Shown: positions 17,474 to 27,197, counted from the first letter of the stretch. The stretch is DNA of 64,000 bases from DATGPD01 sp031423015 (GCA_031423015.1 JANPER010000090.1:62001-126000), one strand, 5' to 3'. The notes: a model not told the origin generated them from the sequence alone. A program made the numbers and translations.

Positions 17474-18283
17474 TCAGAGCCGGCTGGTGCAGAACGCAAC
17501 GAGCAGCTTGGTCACCCGGGCCTGCGCGGCGCGGCCGGCGGCCAACACCTCCTCGTGGCTCAGCGGCGTCTCGGAGATTCCCGCCGCCAAGTTGCTGATC
17601 AGCGACAGCCCGGCGATGCGGGCCCCCATGCCGTTGAGCGCGATCGCCTCCGGCACCGTGCTCATGCCCACAGCATCGGCCCCCAGACGCTTCAGCATGC
17701 GCACCTCGGCCGGGGTCTCGTAACTCGGGCCCAGCAGGCCGGCGTAGACGCCACGTTTGAGTTCTGCGTCAGACGCGCTCAGCACTTGCCGCAGCGCCGG
17801 ATCCCACACGCGGCTCTGGTCGGGAAAGCGCGGGCCCAGCTCCTCTTCGTGCTCGCCGATGAGCGGCGACGACGCCATCAGGTTGAGGTGATCCTCGATC
17901 AGCATCACGTCACCAGCGCGCAGGTGCTCGCCGATGCCGCCCGCAGCGTTGGTCAGCAGAAAGATCGGCACCCCCATGCGTCGCAACGTGCGCACCGGGC
18001 GCACCACTTCGTCGGGTTCCCACCCCTCGTACAGGTGGGCGCGGCCGGTCAGGCAAACGATGCTGACGCCGCCGACACTGCCAAAGATCACGCTGCCGCC
18101 GTGGCCCTGCACCCCCGGCGTCGGCCAGTTGGGCACCTCGGCGAACGGGATCGCCAGGGCATCTTGGATCTCGGTGGCAAAGCCCTTGAAGCCGCTGCCG
18201 AGCACCAAGGCGCGCTCGGCCTTCGGCACGTCTTGCGATTCGAAGAACAGGATCGCTTCGTCGAGGAGGGCGATTTCAGACAC
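17474..18283 (-). CDS. punA: Purine nucleoside phosphorylase
   Basis: The enzyme of about 269 aa belongs to the trimeric PNP/MTAP family and splits purine nucleosides with phosphate for salvage. Key segments are the phosphate-site LVLGSGFKGF and LTGRAHLYEGW, the purine-site TNAAGGIGE, GPSYETPAEVRML and VGMSTVPEAIA. A C-terminal SLISNLAAG completes the match. The start is taken at GTG 18283, with GGAG nine bases upstream; a TTG six bases earlier is the alternative. It is upstream of the hydrolase gene on the same strand. Confidence 0.93.
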   Translation of the reverse strand: MSEIALLDEAILFFESQDVPKAERALVLGSGFKGFATEIQDALAIPFAEVPNWPTPGVQGHGGSVIFGSVGGVSIVCLTGRAHLYEGWEPDEVVRPVRTLRRMGVPIFLLTNAAGGIGEHLRAGDVMLIEDHLNLMASSPLIGEHEEELGPRFPDQSRVWDPALRQVLSASDAELKRGVYAGLLGPSYETPAEVRMLKRLGADAVGMSTVPEAIALNGMGARIAGLSLISNLAAGISETPLSHEEVLAAGRAAQARVTKLLVAFCTSRL

Positions 18284-18409
18284 GGGCAAGAACTCCGGCC
18301 AGACAACAACAGCACGACGAACAATCCGCCGAGCGAGACAAGGCGCAGCATCGTCGAGAACGCTAGCCGGCGCGGGCGCGAGAACCAGGCCTCATTCGGC
18401 TCGGCTCCC

Positions 18410-19957
18410 TTACCAAACGAACCGGCGCTGCGCCGCGGTGCGCGCGATCACTTCCTTGGTGTGACGCGCGTAGCCGATGGGCAGGTCGTGCATCGCCGAG
18501 GGCGAGCCGCCGGCGACCCACACGGTGAGAGTGGCGAGGCCGAGCAAGCGATCGATCGGGCCCGCGCTTAGGGTGACGCCCTGCACCTTGCGCAGGGGCA
18601 CGAAGGCCTGGTACCGCCCGATCGCGCCCCAGCGCAGCACGACGTGGTCGCGGCCGACGGCGAAGGCCAGGTTCTGCAGCAGGAGCACCCCTTCGATCCA
18701 GCCGAGCGGCACCAGCAGCAGGGCGAGCAGCGCCGCCGGACCGACCCAGATCCAGGCCAGGCCGCCCAAGAACGCTGCGTTGAGGGCGCCGTTGATGGTG
18801 CAGCGCGTCACCACGGCGCGCGGCGCATGCACGAAGGCGGGGCGTTCGCGATCCAAGCCGGGGAGCAGCAACGGCAGCAGCGGCGCGATCATGCGCGGTT
18901 GCCCCAAGGGCACGACCACGTTCGGCCCGCCGGCGGCGCGCTCGTCGCGTTGGTCGCCGGCCGCGCCCGCCGAGTCGGCGCGCACCAGCGCGACGTCGAG
19001 CATGCGGCGCAGCCAGTTCTGCTCGACGATCACCCGCTGCACCTTGCGCTGCGGCAGGGTCCGCACGTGCGTCGTGAGCAGGCCGTAGCGGCGCTGGAAC
19101 ACGTCGCCGCGTTGCGTCAAGGTGAAGCGGAAATAGAGCAAGAAGCTCGTCGCGATCGACACCACCCAACCGCCCACCAGGGCCAGCATCAGGAGTCCGA
19201 ACATCGCGAACACCAGGCCGATCGGACCGAAGCCCGAGAGCCGCGCCACGGTGACGCCGATCAAGAGATCCGCGAGGCCGAACTGCCGCAGCAGCTCCCA
19301 CACGCCGAACACCGCCGCCAGGATCACCCCCAGACGGTTGTTGGTCAGGCCGCGCATCAGGAGCTCCATCGCCGACGAGCGATGCAGCACGTACTCCTTG
19401 GGCGGCTCTTTGGCCACTGCCTGTTCACCCAGCAGGCGCGCGCGCTGCTGCAGCAAGATCTCGCGCAGCGTGACCGCCTGCGTCTTCCCCAACGAGTCGA
19501 GCTTGGCCTCGGCGCTTTCGCCCGACGCGGTGTCCACGCTCACCACCACGAGCCCGAGCACGCGGCGCAGGATGCTCTGCTCGAAGCCGAGGTCTTGCAC
19601 GCGGTTGATCGGAATGCGGCGCTCTTGTCGATGCAGGATGCCCTGGTTGGTGATCAGCTCGTCTTCGGTCACCCGGTAGCGAAACGTGATGTAGCGCACG
19701 ACCGCGTAGGCCATCGACAGCACGAACATCAGGATCACTAGGCCGCCCAGCCATGGCGACCGGCTGATGATCGCGAACACCGCGAGCAGCAGCGAACTGC
19801 GGATCGCGTCCAGCGTGCTCAGCAGGAGCGTGCCCGGGTGCAGGTGCCCGTCGACCAGAAGACGGGACGGTGGCGGCGCCGCCACCGGTTCGGCGAGCGG
19901 CAGCGCCGCAGGCGTCAGGACCGGTGCCGGCTCAGTGCCTGAGCAACAATTGCTCAT
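18410..19957 (-). CDS. Membrane protein with three bacterial PH-like domains (YdbT-like)
   Basis: The 515-aa protein alternates paired membrane helices with bacterial PH-like (bPH2) domains. Examples are FRYRVTEDELITNQGILHR, then FTLTQRGDVFQRRYGLLTT, then VGRDHVVLRWGAIGRYQAF, each followed by the R-I/V-P-x-x-R/K-V-Q motif typical of YdbS/YdbT families. A poly-Ala/Pro N-terminal tail precedes the first helix. In Bacillus, YdbS and YdbT form a membrane pair involved in resistance to certain antimicrobials; a similar role here is only inferred. The gene follows a smaller bPH2 gene on the same strand. The start at ATG 19957 removes a proline-rich out-of-family leader. Confidence 0.8.
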   Translation of the reverse strand: MSNCCSGTEPAPVLTPAALPLAEPVAAPPPSRLLVDGHLHPGTLLLSTLDAIRSSLLLAVFAIISRSPWLGGLVILMFVLSMAYAVVRYITFRYRVTEDELITNQGILHRQERRIPINRVQDLGFEQSILRRVLGLVVVSVDTASGESAEAKLDSLGKTQAVTLREILLQQRARLLGEQAVAKEPPKEYVLHRSSAMELLMRGLTNNRLGVILAAVFGVWELLRQFGLADLLIGVTVARLSGFGPIGLVFAMFGLLMLALVGGWVVSIATSFLLYFRFTLTQRGDVFQRRYGLLTTHVRTLPQRKVQRVIVEQNWLRRMLDVALVRADSAGAAGDQRDERAAGGPNVVVPLGQPRMIAPLLPLLLPGLDRERPAFVHAPRAVVTRCTINGALNAAFLGGLAWIWVGPAALLALLLVPLGWIEGVLLLQNLAFAVGRDHVVLRWGAIGRYQAFVPLRKVQGVTLSAGPIDRLLGLATLTVWVAGGSPSAMHDLPIGYARHTKEVIARTAAQRRFVW

Positions 19958-20083
19958 GCTCTGAGTTCCTTGCTGGTGGGGGAGGCTGACCCTCCCCCAC
20001 GCCGGCCGCGACACGCGGCCTCCCCCTCCTCGGCGCCTGATGGGCGCCGGGCGTCTATGGCGGGTCGATTCTTGCTCACGCTC

Positions 20084-20725
20084 TCAGACGACGTCATCGC
20101 CCCTCGCCGCCAAGATGCGGTCGCGCAGCGCGCGCGCGGCGAGATCCGCCAGCCCGGGCAGATCGAACGACGCCGACGACGTGCCCGCGGTGTGCACGAT
20201 GAGCGTGGTCAACCCGAACAAGCGTTCGATCGGCCCGCGCGTGAGGTCGACGTGCTGCAAGCGCGAGATCGGAATCGCGCGCTCGTGGTGCCACAGGATG
20301 CCCCAGCGCAACATGAGCAGTTCGTGGTCCATCCCCCACCGCCAGCGATGCCAAGACAACGGCGGCGCGATGATCGTCCAGCCGAGCTTCAGGCCCACGA
20401 GCGCGCTGGCGCCATAGAACGCCGGCCACCAAAGGGCGCGGGACATGAGTTCCCCACGCAGGGCGAACAGCACGCCCGACAGCACGGTGGCGAGGATCAC
20501 CGTCGAGACCAAACCCGACAGCCACCACCACACCACGACGCGACGATCGAGCCGTTGCGTCTCGAGGGGCGGCGGCGCCAGAGGTTCTGGACCGGCCTCG
20601 GGCGCGGGTGCAGGCGCCGTGGGCCCTGATGCCTCGCTGCCGTGCGACACGACCGACTCGGGCGGGAGCGGTTCGTTTGGATTCAGGTCGCCTGGATTCG
20701 CGTCGTCTGGGTCGTTGGCGGTCAT
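20084..20725 (-). CDS. Membrane protein with one bacterial PH-like domain (YdbS-like)
   Basis: The protein is 213 aa. An acidic, Pro-rich cytoplasmic N-terminus of about 65 residues is followed by two membrane helices (WWWLSGLVSTVILATVLSG and the one after it). A single bPH2 domain (MDHELLMLRWGILWHHERAI, then PISRLQHVDLTRG) completes it. Together with the following gene it forms the usual YdbS/YdbT-type pair of short and long partners. The start codon shares ATGA with the stop of the upstream four-helix protein. Codons further upstream in this frame are arginine-rich and overlap that gene. Confidence 0.8.
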   Translation of the reverse strand: MTANDPDDANPGDLNPNEPLPPESVVSHGSEASGPTAPAPAPEAGPEPLAPPPLETQRLDRRVVVWWWLSGLVSTVILATVLSGVLFALRGELMSRALWWPAFYGASALVGLKLGWTIIAPPLSWHRWRWGMDHELLMLRWGILWHHERAIPISRLQHVDLTRGPIERLFGLTTLIVHTAGTSSASFDLPGLADLAARALRDRILAARGDDVV

Positions 20726-21156
20726 GCGCTGGCATCCGATCGTGACCGCGTCAGGACGGCGCGCAAGAGTGCGATCACCAAGAACAGCGCGCCGATTGGC
20801 ACCAGCACGATGCCGTACGAGGGGTCGCCTTCGTAGTTGAGCACGCCGCCGGCAAAGAACCCGAGCGGCATCAGGATCGCGGCCAGTCGCAGATAGCGCA
20901 GCACGAACGCGCGCGCGCCCGCGTCGGGCCAACACCGCGTCGCGATGCTGGCAAGCACCAAACACAAGATCCCGAGCAGGTTGCCGTGTGCGTGCGCCAG
21001 CGTCCACAGCTCGCGCCGCAGCGCGCTGGCGAGGTAGACCTGCACCTTGAGCGCGTGCAGCGCTTCGAGCGTGAGCCCGAGCGGCACCGAAACGAGGAGC
21101 AGCCACAGGCCGACCGTGAAGGTCTTGTCTTCGGGGGAACGGGTCATGGGCTGCAA
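20722..21156 (-). CDS. Small four-helix membrane protein of unknown function
   Basis: The 144-aa protein has four hydrophobic segments. Between helices 1 and 2 is LWTLAHAHGNLLGILCLV, with two histidines placed where a helix begins, and helix 3 is followed by GVLNYEGDPSYG. I do not recognise the family with confidence. The H-x-H-G pattern at a helix start could bind haem or metal, but that is inference. It is the first gene of a three-gene unit with the PH-domain proteins, linked by an ATGA overlap, so it may act with them in the membrane. Confidence 0.65.
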   Translation of the reverse strand: MQPMTRSPEDKTFTVGLWLLLVSVPLGLTLEALHALKVQVYLASALRRELWTLAHAHGNLLGILCLVLASIATRCWPDAGARAFVLRYLRLAAILMPLGFFAGGVLNYEGDPSYGIVLVPIGALFLVIALLRAVLTRSRSDASA

Positions 21157-21207
21157 GTGCCGCGAATGCTCGCGGGGGCGCGAAATCTACGGCAGTCCTC
21201 GGATCTG

Positions 21208-23100
21208 TCACTCACCGATCGCGATCACTCGGCCGCTCTGCTTGTTCAGCAGGGCGACGATCACATCCATCGCCGGCGTGAAGTCGGCGCGCACGATGGG
21301 CGACGACGCGGCACCAAAGCGCGGCGCCGCGTGCGCCGCGAACTCCTGGAACAGCGTGTGGCTGTGCGCCTCGCGCACGGCGGCGGGCGCGGTGTGATCG
21401 AACGCCGCGATCGCGGCCCGCATCGGCGCCGGGGCCTCGGCTTCCAAACGACTCAAGCTCTGCGCCGCGAGGTAGCGGATGCTCGGATAGGCGTCGAACA
21501 GCGTGGCGATCAACGCCACGCGCAGCGCCGCTCCGTCTCGCGTCGCCACCGCCACGCCAGCCTGACCCAGCGCATCGGCGTAGACCGCCCGCTGCACCGC
21601 GTCGCCGGCCAGCAGCGACGCGAGCGCGTCGGGCACGTCGAGCGCCACACCATCGGGCCGTTGCGCCGGCGCCTGGTAGCGACCCTTGCCGCCACCCCAC
21701 CACCGGTCCATCGCCTGCGCCGACCACGCGAGCGTCCGGTCGGCGTGGCACAGCGTGCAGGCGTGCGGCCGGCCCGCCTCGCCGTCGCGGCGCGGATCGG
21801 GCACCTCGATCCGGTGGCTGCGATGGATCGACAGGATGCCGAAGACAGTGCGCGGCATGTGGCAGTCGAGGCACTGCGAACCGGTGCTGCCCACGGCATG
21901 CTTGGTGTGCGCGGCGACATCGTTGCCGATCGCGGCGTGACACTGTGTGCAGGCACGGTCGCCGCGCAGCTCATCCTCGATCATCCCGCGCGGATCGCCG
22001 CCGTGCATGACGTGGCACGAACTGCACGCGAGCTGGCCGCGCGCGTAGCACGGCGACTGCGTCACCCCCTGCAATTCGTAGGCGGTCAAGCGCGCGGTGC
22101 CGTCGCCCCAGAAGCGGTCGGCGAACAGCGTCGGATGGTCCTCGGTGAGACTCGGGGTGTCGCGCGACAACGGCTCCACGTGCTCGACCAGCCGGTTGCC
22201 GGGACGAAACGTCGGTCCGGTCTGCAGCCACGCCGCGATGCGCTCGTGCGGCGATGGCAAGCGCTGGCCATGACACTGGCCGCACAGCGCGGTGCTGCGC
22301 TCGTGATCGAGCTTGCCGGGATGCACGATGTCGGTCGCGACGCCCTGCTGATGCGCGGCGTAGCGCGCGAGCGGATCCTGCTGTGCACGCGCGTGCGCGC
22401 CGCCCGGGCCGTGACACGCCTCGCAAGCAATCCCGAGTTCGCCCACGTGCGAGTCGTAAGCGCGACGGCTCGGGTCGGCGCGCGTCGTCAGGTCGACGAT
22501 GCCGGGCCGCGCCCCGGTGTTGTGGCAGAAGATGCAGTTCTCGTTCCAGATCGACGCGTGCTTGCTCCAGTTGTCGTCGTCGGGCTCCAAGAACACGCCG
22601 TTCAAGTGCATCCAACGCTGCGCCCCGACGTGCCACAGCAGCGGCAGACGTTGGAAGCACTCGCCGTCTGGACGCTCGATCTTCTCGAAGTACTGCTGAT
22701 AGCGCCGCGACCCCACCGCGAGCGCAACCTCCGCCGTGCGCACGCCATCGCCGGCGGTCGGCAGGTCGAGCAAGAAGCGCGCGCCATCGCGGTGCGGTCG
22801 CGCGCGCTGGCCAAACAGCTCGACGCTGCGGCCGTCGAACGCCCCGACCACGTTTTGCGGCTCGGCGCGCTGCGTCATCGTGCGGTGGAACGTGCGCGCC
22901 CAGCTCGCATGCTGATCTGGATGACAGCTCGCGCACGCCGCCGACCCCACGTAGTCGTCCTGCCGATGGATGAGGGCGCGCTCGCTCTCGTGTTCGACCG
23001 GGTCGTGGCAGTAGCCGAGCGCGAGCACGACGGTCACCGGCGCGGCGGCCATCGCCAAGATCGCCAACAGACGCATCGGAAGGTGGGACGACAGGGTCAT
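21208..23100 (-). CDS. Exported octaheme c-type cytochrome
   Basis: The 630-aa protein has an N-terminal signal or anchor (MRLLAILAMAAAPVTVVLAL) and eight CxxCH haem-binding motifs. They are CASCH (56-60), CIFCH (189-193), CEACH (226-230), CGQCH (273-277), CSSCH (359-363), CTQCH (384-388), CLDCH (410-414) and CTLCH (448-452). The last ~170 residues lack haem motifs and look helical, HEAT-like (ALIATLFDAYPSIRYLAAQ). It would act in electron transfer outside the cytoplasm. Spacing resembles multihaem proteins with doubled CxxCH motifs. A catalytic role such as nitrite or tetrathionate reduction cannot be decided. The start may instead be the ATG at 23076. Confidence 0.87.
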   Translation of the reverse strand: MTLSSHLPMRLLAILAMAAAPVTVVLALGYCHDPVEHESERALIHRQDDYVGSAACASCHPDQHASWARTFHRTMTQRAEPQNVVGAFDGRSVELFGQRARPHRDGARFLLDLPTAGDGVRTAEVALAVGSRRYQQYFEKIERPDGECFQRLPLLWHVGAQRWMHLNGVFLEPDDDNWSKHASIWNENCIFCHNTGARPGIVDLTTRADPSRRAYDSHVGELGIACEACHGPGGAHARAQQDPLARYAAHQQGVATDIVHPGKLDHERSTALCGQCHGQRLPSPHERIAAWLQTGPTFRPGNRLVEHVEPLSRDTPSLTEDHPTLFADRFWGDGTARLTAYELQGVTQSPCYARGQLACSSCHVMHGGDPRGMIEDELRGDRACTQCHAAIGNDVAAHTKHAVGSTGSQCLDCHMPRTVFGILSIHRSHRIEVPDPRRDGEAGRPHACTLCHADRTLAWSAQAMDRWWGGGKGRYQAPAQRPDGVALDVPDALASLLAGDAVQRAVYADALGQAGVAVATRDGAALRVALIATLFDAYPSIRYLAAQSLSRLEAEAPAPMRAAIAAFDHTAPAAVREAHSHTLFQEFAAHAAPRFGAASSPIVRADFTPAMDVIVALLNKQSGRVIAIGE

Positions 23101-23165
23101 GCGATCGGGGCGGCGATGGGCATGCTACTGTGCCGCATCGCGGGCGTCGCCCACAACACAGGTGC

Positions 23166-23963
23166 ATGGAACGTAGCAACCGCCGCTATCACGATCGCGT
23201 CAGCAAGCGCTACGACGATGTCTACGACACCCCGTACTGGCGCTTCTACCGCGACGTGTCGTGGCGCCATCTGCAGCGCTACATCCCCGAGCAGCGCCCA
23301 GCGTGGGGAGCCGACCTGGGCTGCGGTACCGGTTGGTTCGGCCGACGCCTGTTGAAGGCCGGCATGCACGTGCTCTTCTTGGATCCGAGCGGCGGCATGC
23401 TCGAGTCGGCGCGCGCCGCGGTCGAAACCGAGGGCAAGCGCGGCGCCGAGGTGCGCTACGTGCAGGCGGGCCTCGAGGACATGTCGGAGATCGCCGACGC
23501 CACCCTCGACTTCGCCACCGCCCAGGGTGATCCGCTGTCCTTTTGCCAGGAACCCAAGCGCGCCCTCGCCGAACTGCACCGCGTGCTCAAGCCCGATGCC
23601 GTGGCCGTGTTGTCGGTCGACAACCGCATCGCCGGCGTGCGCACGCTGCTCGATGAAGGCACCCTCGACGACGCACTCGACCTGCTGCGCACCGGCCGCA
23701 CGCAGTGGCGCGCGCAGCGGCAGAGCGAGGAGTTCGGCATGAAGATGTTCACGCCGAGTGAACTTGCCCACCTGGCCGACCGCACCGGGTTCACCTGGCT
23801 TTCCTGCATCGCCAAGACCTGCCTTGTGCAACGGCGCCACGAAAGTTGGCTCGAAGACAAGACCACGCGGCTCCGCTTGCTCGAACGGGAAGAAGAGGTG
23901 CACGGCGAGCCAGCGTGGCTCGGCCTCGGCAGCCACCTGCAGTTCGCGGTGCGACGAAAATGA
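23166..23963 (+). CDS. Class I SAM-dependent methyltransferase
   Basis: The 265-aa protein carries the SAM-binding motif I in GADLGCGTGWFGRRLL and an acidic residue ending strand 2 (LFLDPSGGML). Post-motif regions are typical of methyltransferase domain 11/25 proteins (LDFATAQGDPLSF, ELHRVLKPDAVAVLSVD). The N-terminus (RYHDRVSKRYDDVYDTPYW) matches the pre-domain helix of small-molecule methyltransferases. The substrate is unknown. The start at ATG 23166 is preferred over an arginine-rich upstream extension. It is divergent from the octaheme cytochrome with only 65 nt between starts. Confidence 0.82.
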   Translation: MERSNRRYHDRVSKRYDDVYDTPYWRFYRDVSWRHLQRYIPEQRPAWGADLGCGTGWFGRRLLKAGMHVLFLDPSGGMLESARAAVETEGKRGAEVRYVQAGLEDMSEIADATLDFATAQGDPLSFCQEPKRALAELHRVLKPDAVAVLSVDNRIAGVRTLLDEGTLDDALDLLRTGRTQWRAQRQSEEFGMKMFTPSELAHLADRTGFTWLSCIAKTCLVQRRHESWLEDKTTRLRLLEREEEVHGEPAWLGLGSHLQFAVRRK

Positions 23964-24071
23964 GTCGGCAGCAGGGCGACAAGAACCACGCGCCGCGCCG
24001 ACGCCCGCGCCGGCCACGTGCTACAAAGGAAGCCTCTCGCACGGCGGCCCCCCTCGATCCGCCCCTCCTGC

Positions 24072-25151
24072 ATGCACGTCCCGTTCTGTCTGACCCTCGC
24101 CCTGTGTGCCGTCGCCCCGGCACAACGGGTGTTCACCTCGCCACCCAACGTCGGCCCCGACGGCGGCAGCGTGGTGTCGTCGCTGCAGCCGTTCAACACC
24201 TCGCTGGGCGGCCGCCGCTTTCAGTACATCACCGACGACGTGCGTGACGTGCCGCCCGCCGTTGGTGAGCCGATCTCTTGCGTGTCGATGCGACCCGACC
24301 CGTCGGCGCCGCAGAGCGTGGGCCGCACGGTCAACGTAACGGTCGTGCTCGACCACGCGAACTTCCCCGCGCTGACGACGACGTTTGCGAACAACTACTC
24401 GGGCAGCCAAGTCACCCACGCATTGGGCACCGTGAACCTACCGTCGACCACCAGCGCGTCGGGGTTCGCGGTGAAGTTCACGCTGCCGTCGCCGTTCGTC
24501 TACTTCGGCGGCAACAACCTCACGAATCCCGGCTACTCGGCGCTGCTCTTGGAGTTCCAGACCACGAACGTCGTCGGCGGCACGAGCTACTCGCTCGACT
24601 GTGTCGACGGAAGCCTGGCGCCGACCGTGGGCACTTCGAGTTACCTCGGTTTGCAACCCTGTGTGGTGCCCCCCCACGTGGGCGGCTTCGACATCATCAA
24701 GAGCGGGCCAACCACCAACGCCGGTCAGACCACGTTCGGCCAGCACGCGCTGCGCGGCCCGGCTTCCTCGTTCGGCATCCTGGCGCTCGGCCTCACCGAC
24801 CCCAATACCGACTTCGGCGGCCTCCTGTGCACCGCCTCGCGCGCCTCGCTCGAGATCCAGACTTTCGTCTTCTCGGACGCGCAAGGCTCGATCGGCAGCT
24901 TCGCCAACCCGCTGCGCGTCACGTTCCCCGACCTCGTGCCGACCCAAAGCGTCACCCTGTTCTCGCAGTTCGTGATGGTCGACCCGGCGCGCACCGCGCC
25001 GCAGCTCAGCGTGTCGCTGTCGGACGCGATCCGCTTCGACGTGACCGCGCCCGACCTGATCGACCGACGTTTGCTGTGGTCGACGAACAGCGCCACCGCG
25101 ACGCTCGGCACGCTGACGGTGCAGTTCGTGCCGGTGCTCGAGTTCAACTAG
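24072..25151 (+). CDS. Secreted protein of unknown function
   Basis: The protein of about 359 aa starts with a signal peptide (MHVPFCLTLALCAVAPAQ). The mature part is rich in Ser, Thr, Asn and Val with a beta-strand pattern and cysteines at SCVSM, SLDCVDG, LQPCVVP and LLCTAS. It is probably an all-beta extracellular protein. No known domain is recognisable. An upstream extension of 18 residues is basic and less likely. It is convergent with the following regulatory-like-domain gene. Confidence 0.65.
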   Translation: MHVPFCLTLALCAVAPAQRVFTSPPNVGPDGGSVVSSLQPFNTSLGGRRFQYITDDVRDVPPAVGEPISCVSMRPDPSAPQSVGRTVNVTVVLDHANFPALTTTFANNYSGSQVTHALGTVNLPSTTSASGFAVKFTLPSPFVYFGGNNLTNPGYSALLLEFQTTNVVGGTSYSLDCVDGSLAPTVGTSSYLGLQPCVVPPHVGGFDIIKSGPTTNAGQTTFGQHALRGPASSFGILALGLTDPNTDFGGLLCTASRASLEIQTFVFSDAQGSIGSFANPLRVTFPDLVPTQSVTLFSQFVMVDPARTAPQLSVSLSDAIRFDVTAPDLIDRRLLWSTNSATATLGTLTVQFVPVLEFN

Positions 25152-25184
25152 GCGCACGCACGTTCACGCGAGGACCGGCGAGCG

Positions 25185-27197
25185 CTACTTCACGTCGTCC
25201 GGAATCGTGAGAGACAGCCGTTGCGTCGCTCCAGCCACGATCCTCACACGCGCCAGCGGCGGATCGATGATGTCGTCGCGAACGCGGTCGTCGATTCCCC
25301 TGCGCATGACCAGCACGATCTCGTAGTCGCCTGGCGGCACGCCGTCGATGGCAAAGCTGCCGTCGTTGCCGACCGGCACGACCAGGTTGGTCCATAGTGG
25401 CGGTTCGCCAGCGGGCCGGAGTGCGATGCCCGGGCAACTGCGCGCGAGCAAGTCGGCGCGCGACCGCATCCATGGATTGGGGCCGAGGCTCCATTCCGCA
25501 TGCTGCTTGCGCTCGCGTTCGGTGCTGACCTGGTGCCGAGTGGCGAAGTCAGTGGGTGACACCCTGCCAGTCACGGCGCCGCCGGCGGCCACGGTCACCA
25601 GGATGGCGGCGCGCCCATCTGTCCACGATGGCAGTTCGTGCAGCGTGTCCTGCGCGCCGCCACCGCGCACGCGCAGGCACACCGGGGTGTCGGTGCTCCG
25701 ACCGCTCAGCATGATCTTGCCCGAGATATCCGCGATGCCGCGGTCGGCGAAGACGACCGCCTCTTCCTCCTTCTCGGGGCCGGCACCGGTCATGGTGCGG
25801 TCCACGATGCCATGGTCGCGGAAGACGCCCGGGAGCTCGGCCTTGGCTGCGATGCGTTCTCGGAGACCGTACAGCAAATCCACGCTGCATCCTGCAACGG
25901 GCCGCCCCTCGCCTGTGAACACATGAATCGTGCGGGTGATCGGCGCGCTCAGCTCGACGTGCACTGGCTGTGTTTCTTTCGGCGCGGCTTCGCACTCGAT
26001 CCAGTCACTGGGCCACAGTGGCGTGCCCTGGGCGTGCACACGCACGAAGTAACGGCCGACTCGAAGACCCTCGACGCGCAGTCGGCCATCGACGAGCCTC
26101 CCGGTCATTCGTTCAGGGTCGGCACCGAGGACCGATGAGTTCGCCGGCACCAGGTGCACGGCGACGTAGTCGATGGGCTGGCGACCCTTCGTCGTCACTC
26201 GCAGTTCCATCGCAGCCGCGCGCTCGAGTGTGACCACCAGATCGCGCTTGCCCCACGGGTGGTTGCCGAACGTGTGCCAGTCGTCGTAGCGGTTGTTCCG
26301 CGGGTGCTTCAGTTCGAAAGCTCCTGCGACGCGCAATCCCGCGGCGATGAGTTCGAAGGCACCCTGGGCATCGCTGCGTGCGGTGACCGTCGCGCGCTTG
26401 CCATCGTTCGTCAAGGCGCCCTCGGCGTACAACACATAGCCCTCGACCGCCTTGCCGTCGGCGTCGACCACGCGACCCGCCGCAGTCGCAGCCGGCGATG
26501 GCGGCTTCACCTCGATCTGGATATCCGGCATGTCGACTAATGGATCGGGGATCACGAGGCTGGGAGGCGGGTCGAAGAGCTCGCGGTGGCTGATCGTGAG
26601 GTCGTAGGTCCCGGGCATGAGGGCATGTCCCAGTTGAACTCTGCCGTCGTCGTCGGTGCTCGCCTGCTGCCAACGCCTGAGCGAGAAGCCAGTGCTGGTA
26701 TGGGCGGTCTCCGCGGTCGGCGACGGTCGCATGGTGACCTGGACGTGCCGCTGTGGGACGCCGTTCGTGTCAACGACCCGGATGGTCGGAGTGGCGCCAC
26801 GCGGCAGACCGAAGTCGCCAAGATCCTGCGCGGACTGATCGAAGAACGTCGACAGGTTGCGGGCGCCGAACACGCCGACGCGCCCTGACGCCTTGATGAT
26901 CAGATGGATGCGCGACGGATAGCCATCGTTGAGACCGCGGCTCGGTTGCGCTGGCAGAGTGAAGGTGAATCGACCGTCGGCGTCGGTAGTGATCGGTTGC
27001 GGATTGCGCCAATCGAGCCAGCTCCAGCCCAGCGGGTAGCCGGTTGCCTGAAGGCCGTCAGCGGTCACCGTGCAACCGGCGAGCGGCGTCGCGTCCTCGG
27101 CGGCCACGACGCGCCCCGTCATGGTCCAGTGGGTCGTCTGCGCCGACATGGAAGCGCCGGTCAGCGCAACAACCAAGACGAACTGCGATGCTGCCAT
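25185..27197 (-). CDS. Secreted carboxypeptidase-regulatory-like repeat protein
   Basis: The 670-aa protein has a signal peptide (MAASQFVLVVALTGASMSAQ) and a series of regulatory-like beta-sandwich modules. Examples are WTMTGRVVAAEDATPLAGC, TDADGRFTFTLPAQ, TDDDGRVQLGHALMPGTYD, AAGRVVDADGKAVEGYV and VGNDGSFAIDGVPPGDYEI. No enzyme domain is visible. The upstream in-frame extension is unlike the family. It is one of six related proteins in this window and lies downstream of the HEAT-like gene, 78 nt away on the same strand. Confidence 0.8.
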   Translation of the reverse strand: MAASQFVLVVALTGASMSAQTTHWTMTGRVVAAEDATPLAGCTVTADGLQATGYPLGWSWLDWRNPQPITTDADGRFTFTLPAQPSRGLNDGYPSRIHLIIKASGRVGVFGARNLSTFFDQSAQDLGDFGLPRGATPTIRVVDTNGVPQRHVQVTMRPSPTAETAHTSTGFSLRRWQQASTDDDGRVQLGHALMPGTYDLTISHRELFDPPPSLVIPDPLVDMPDIQIEVKPPSPAATAAGRVVDADGKAVEGYVLYAEGALTNDGKRATVTARSDAQGAFELIAAGLRVAGAFELKHPRNNRYDDWHTFGNHPWGKRDLVVTLERAAAMELRVTTKGRQPIDYVAVHLVPANSSVLGADPERMTGRLVDGRLRVEGLRVGRYFVRVHAQGTPLWPSDWIECEAAPKETQPVHVELSAPITRTIHVFTGEGRPVAGCSVDLLYGLRERIAAKAELPGVFRDHGIVDRTMTGAGPEKEEEAVVFADRGIADISGKIMLSGRSTDTPVCLRVRGGGAQDTLHELPSWTDGRAAILVTVAAGGAVTGRVSPTDFATRHQVSTERERKQHAEWSLGPNPWMRSRADLLARSCPGIALRPAGEPPLWTNLVVPVGNDGSFAIDGVPPGDYEIVLVMRRGIDDRVRDDIIDPPLARVRIVAGATQRLSLTIPDDVK

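Noticed and set aside
18088..18351. Short minus-strand frame with a lipoprotein-like start (MLRLVSLGGLFVVLLLSG) upstream of punA
   Set aside because: After about 30 codons it runs out of frame through punA; the hydrophobic start has no plausible mature domain.
20986..23355. 789-codon plus-strand frame opposite the cytochrome and membrane-protein genes
   Set aside because: His/Arg-rich antisense shadow; the opposite strand carries eight CxxCH motifs and membrane helices.
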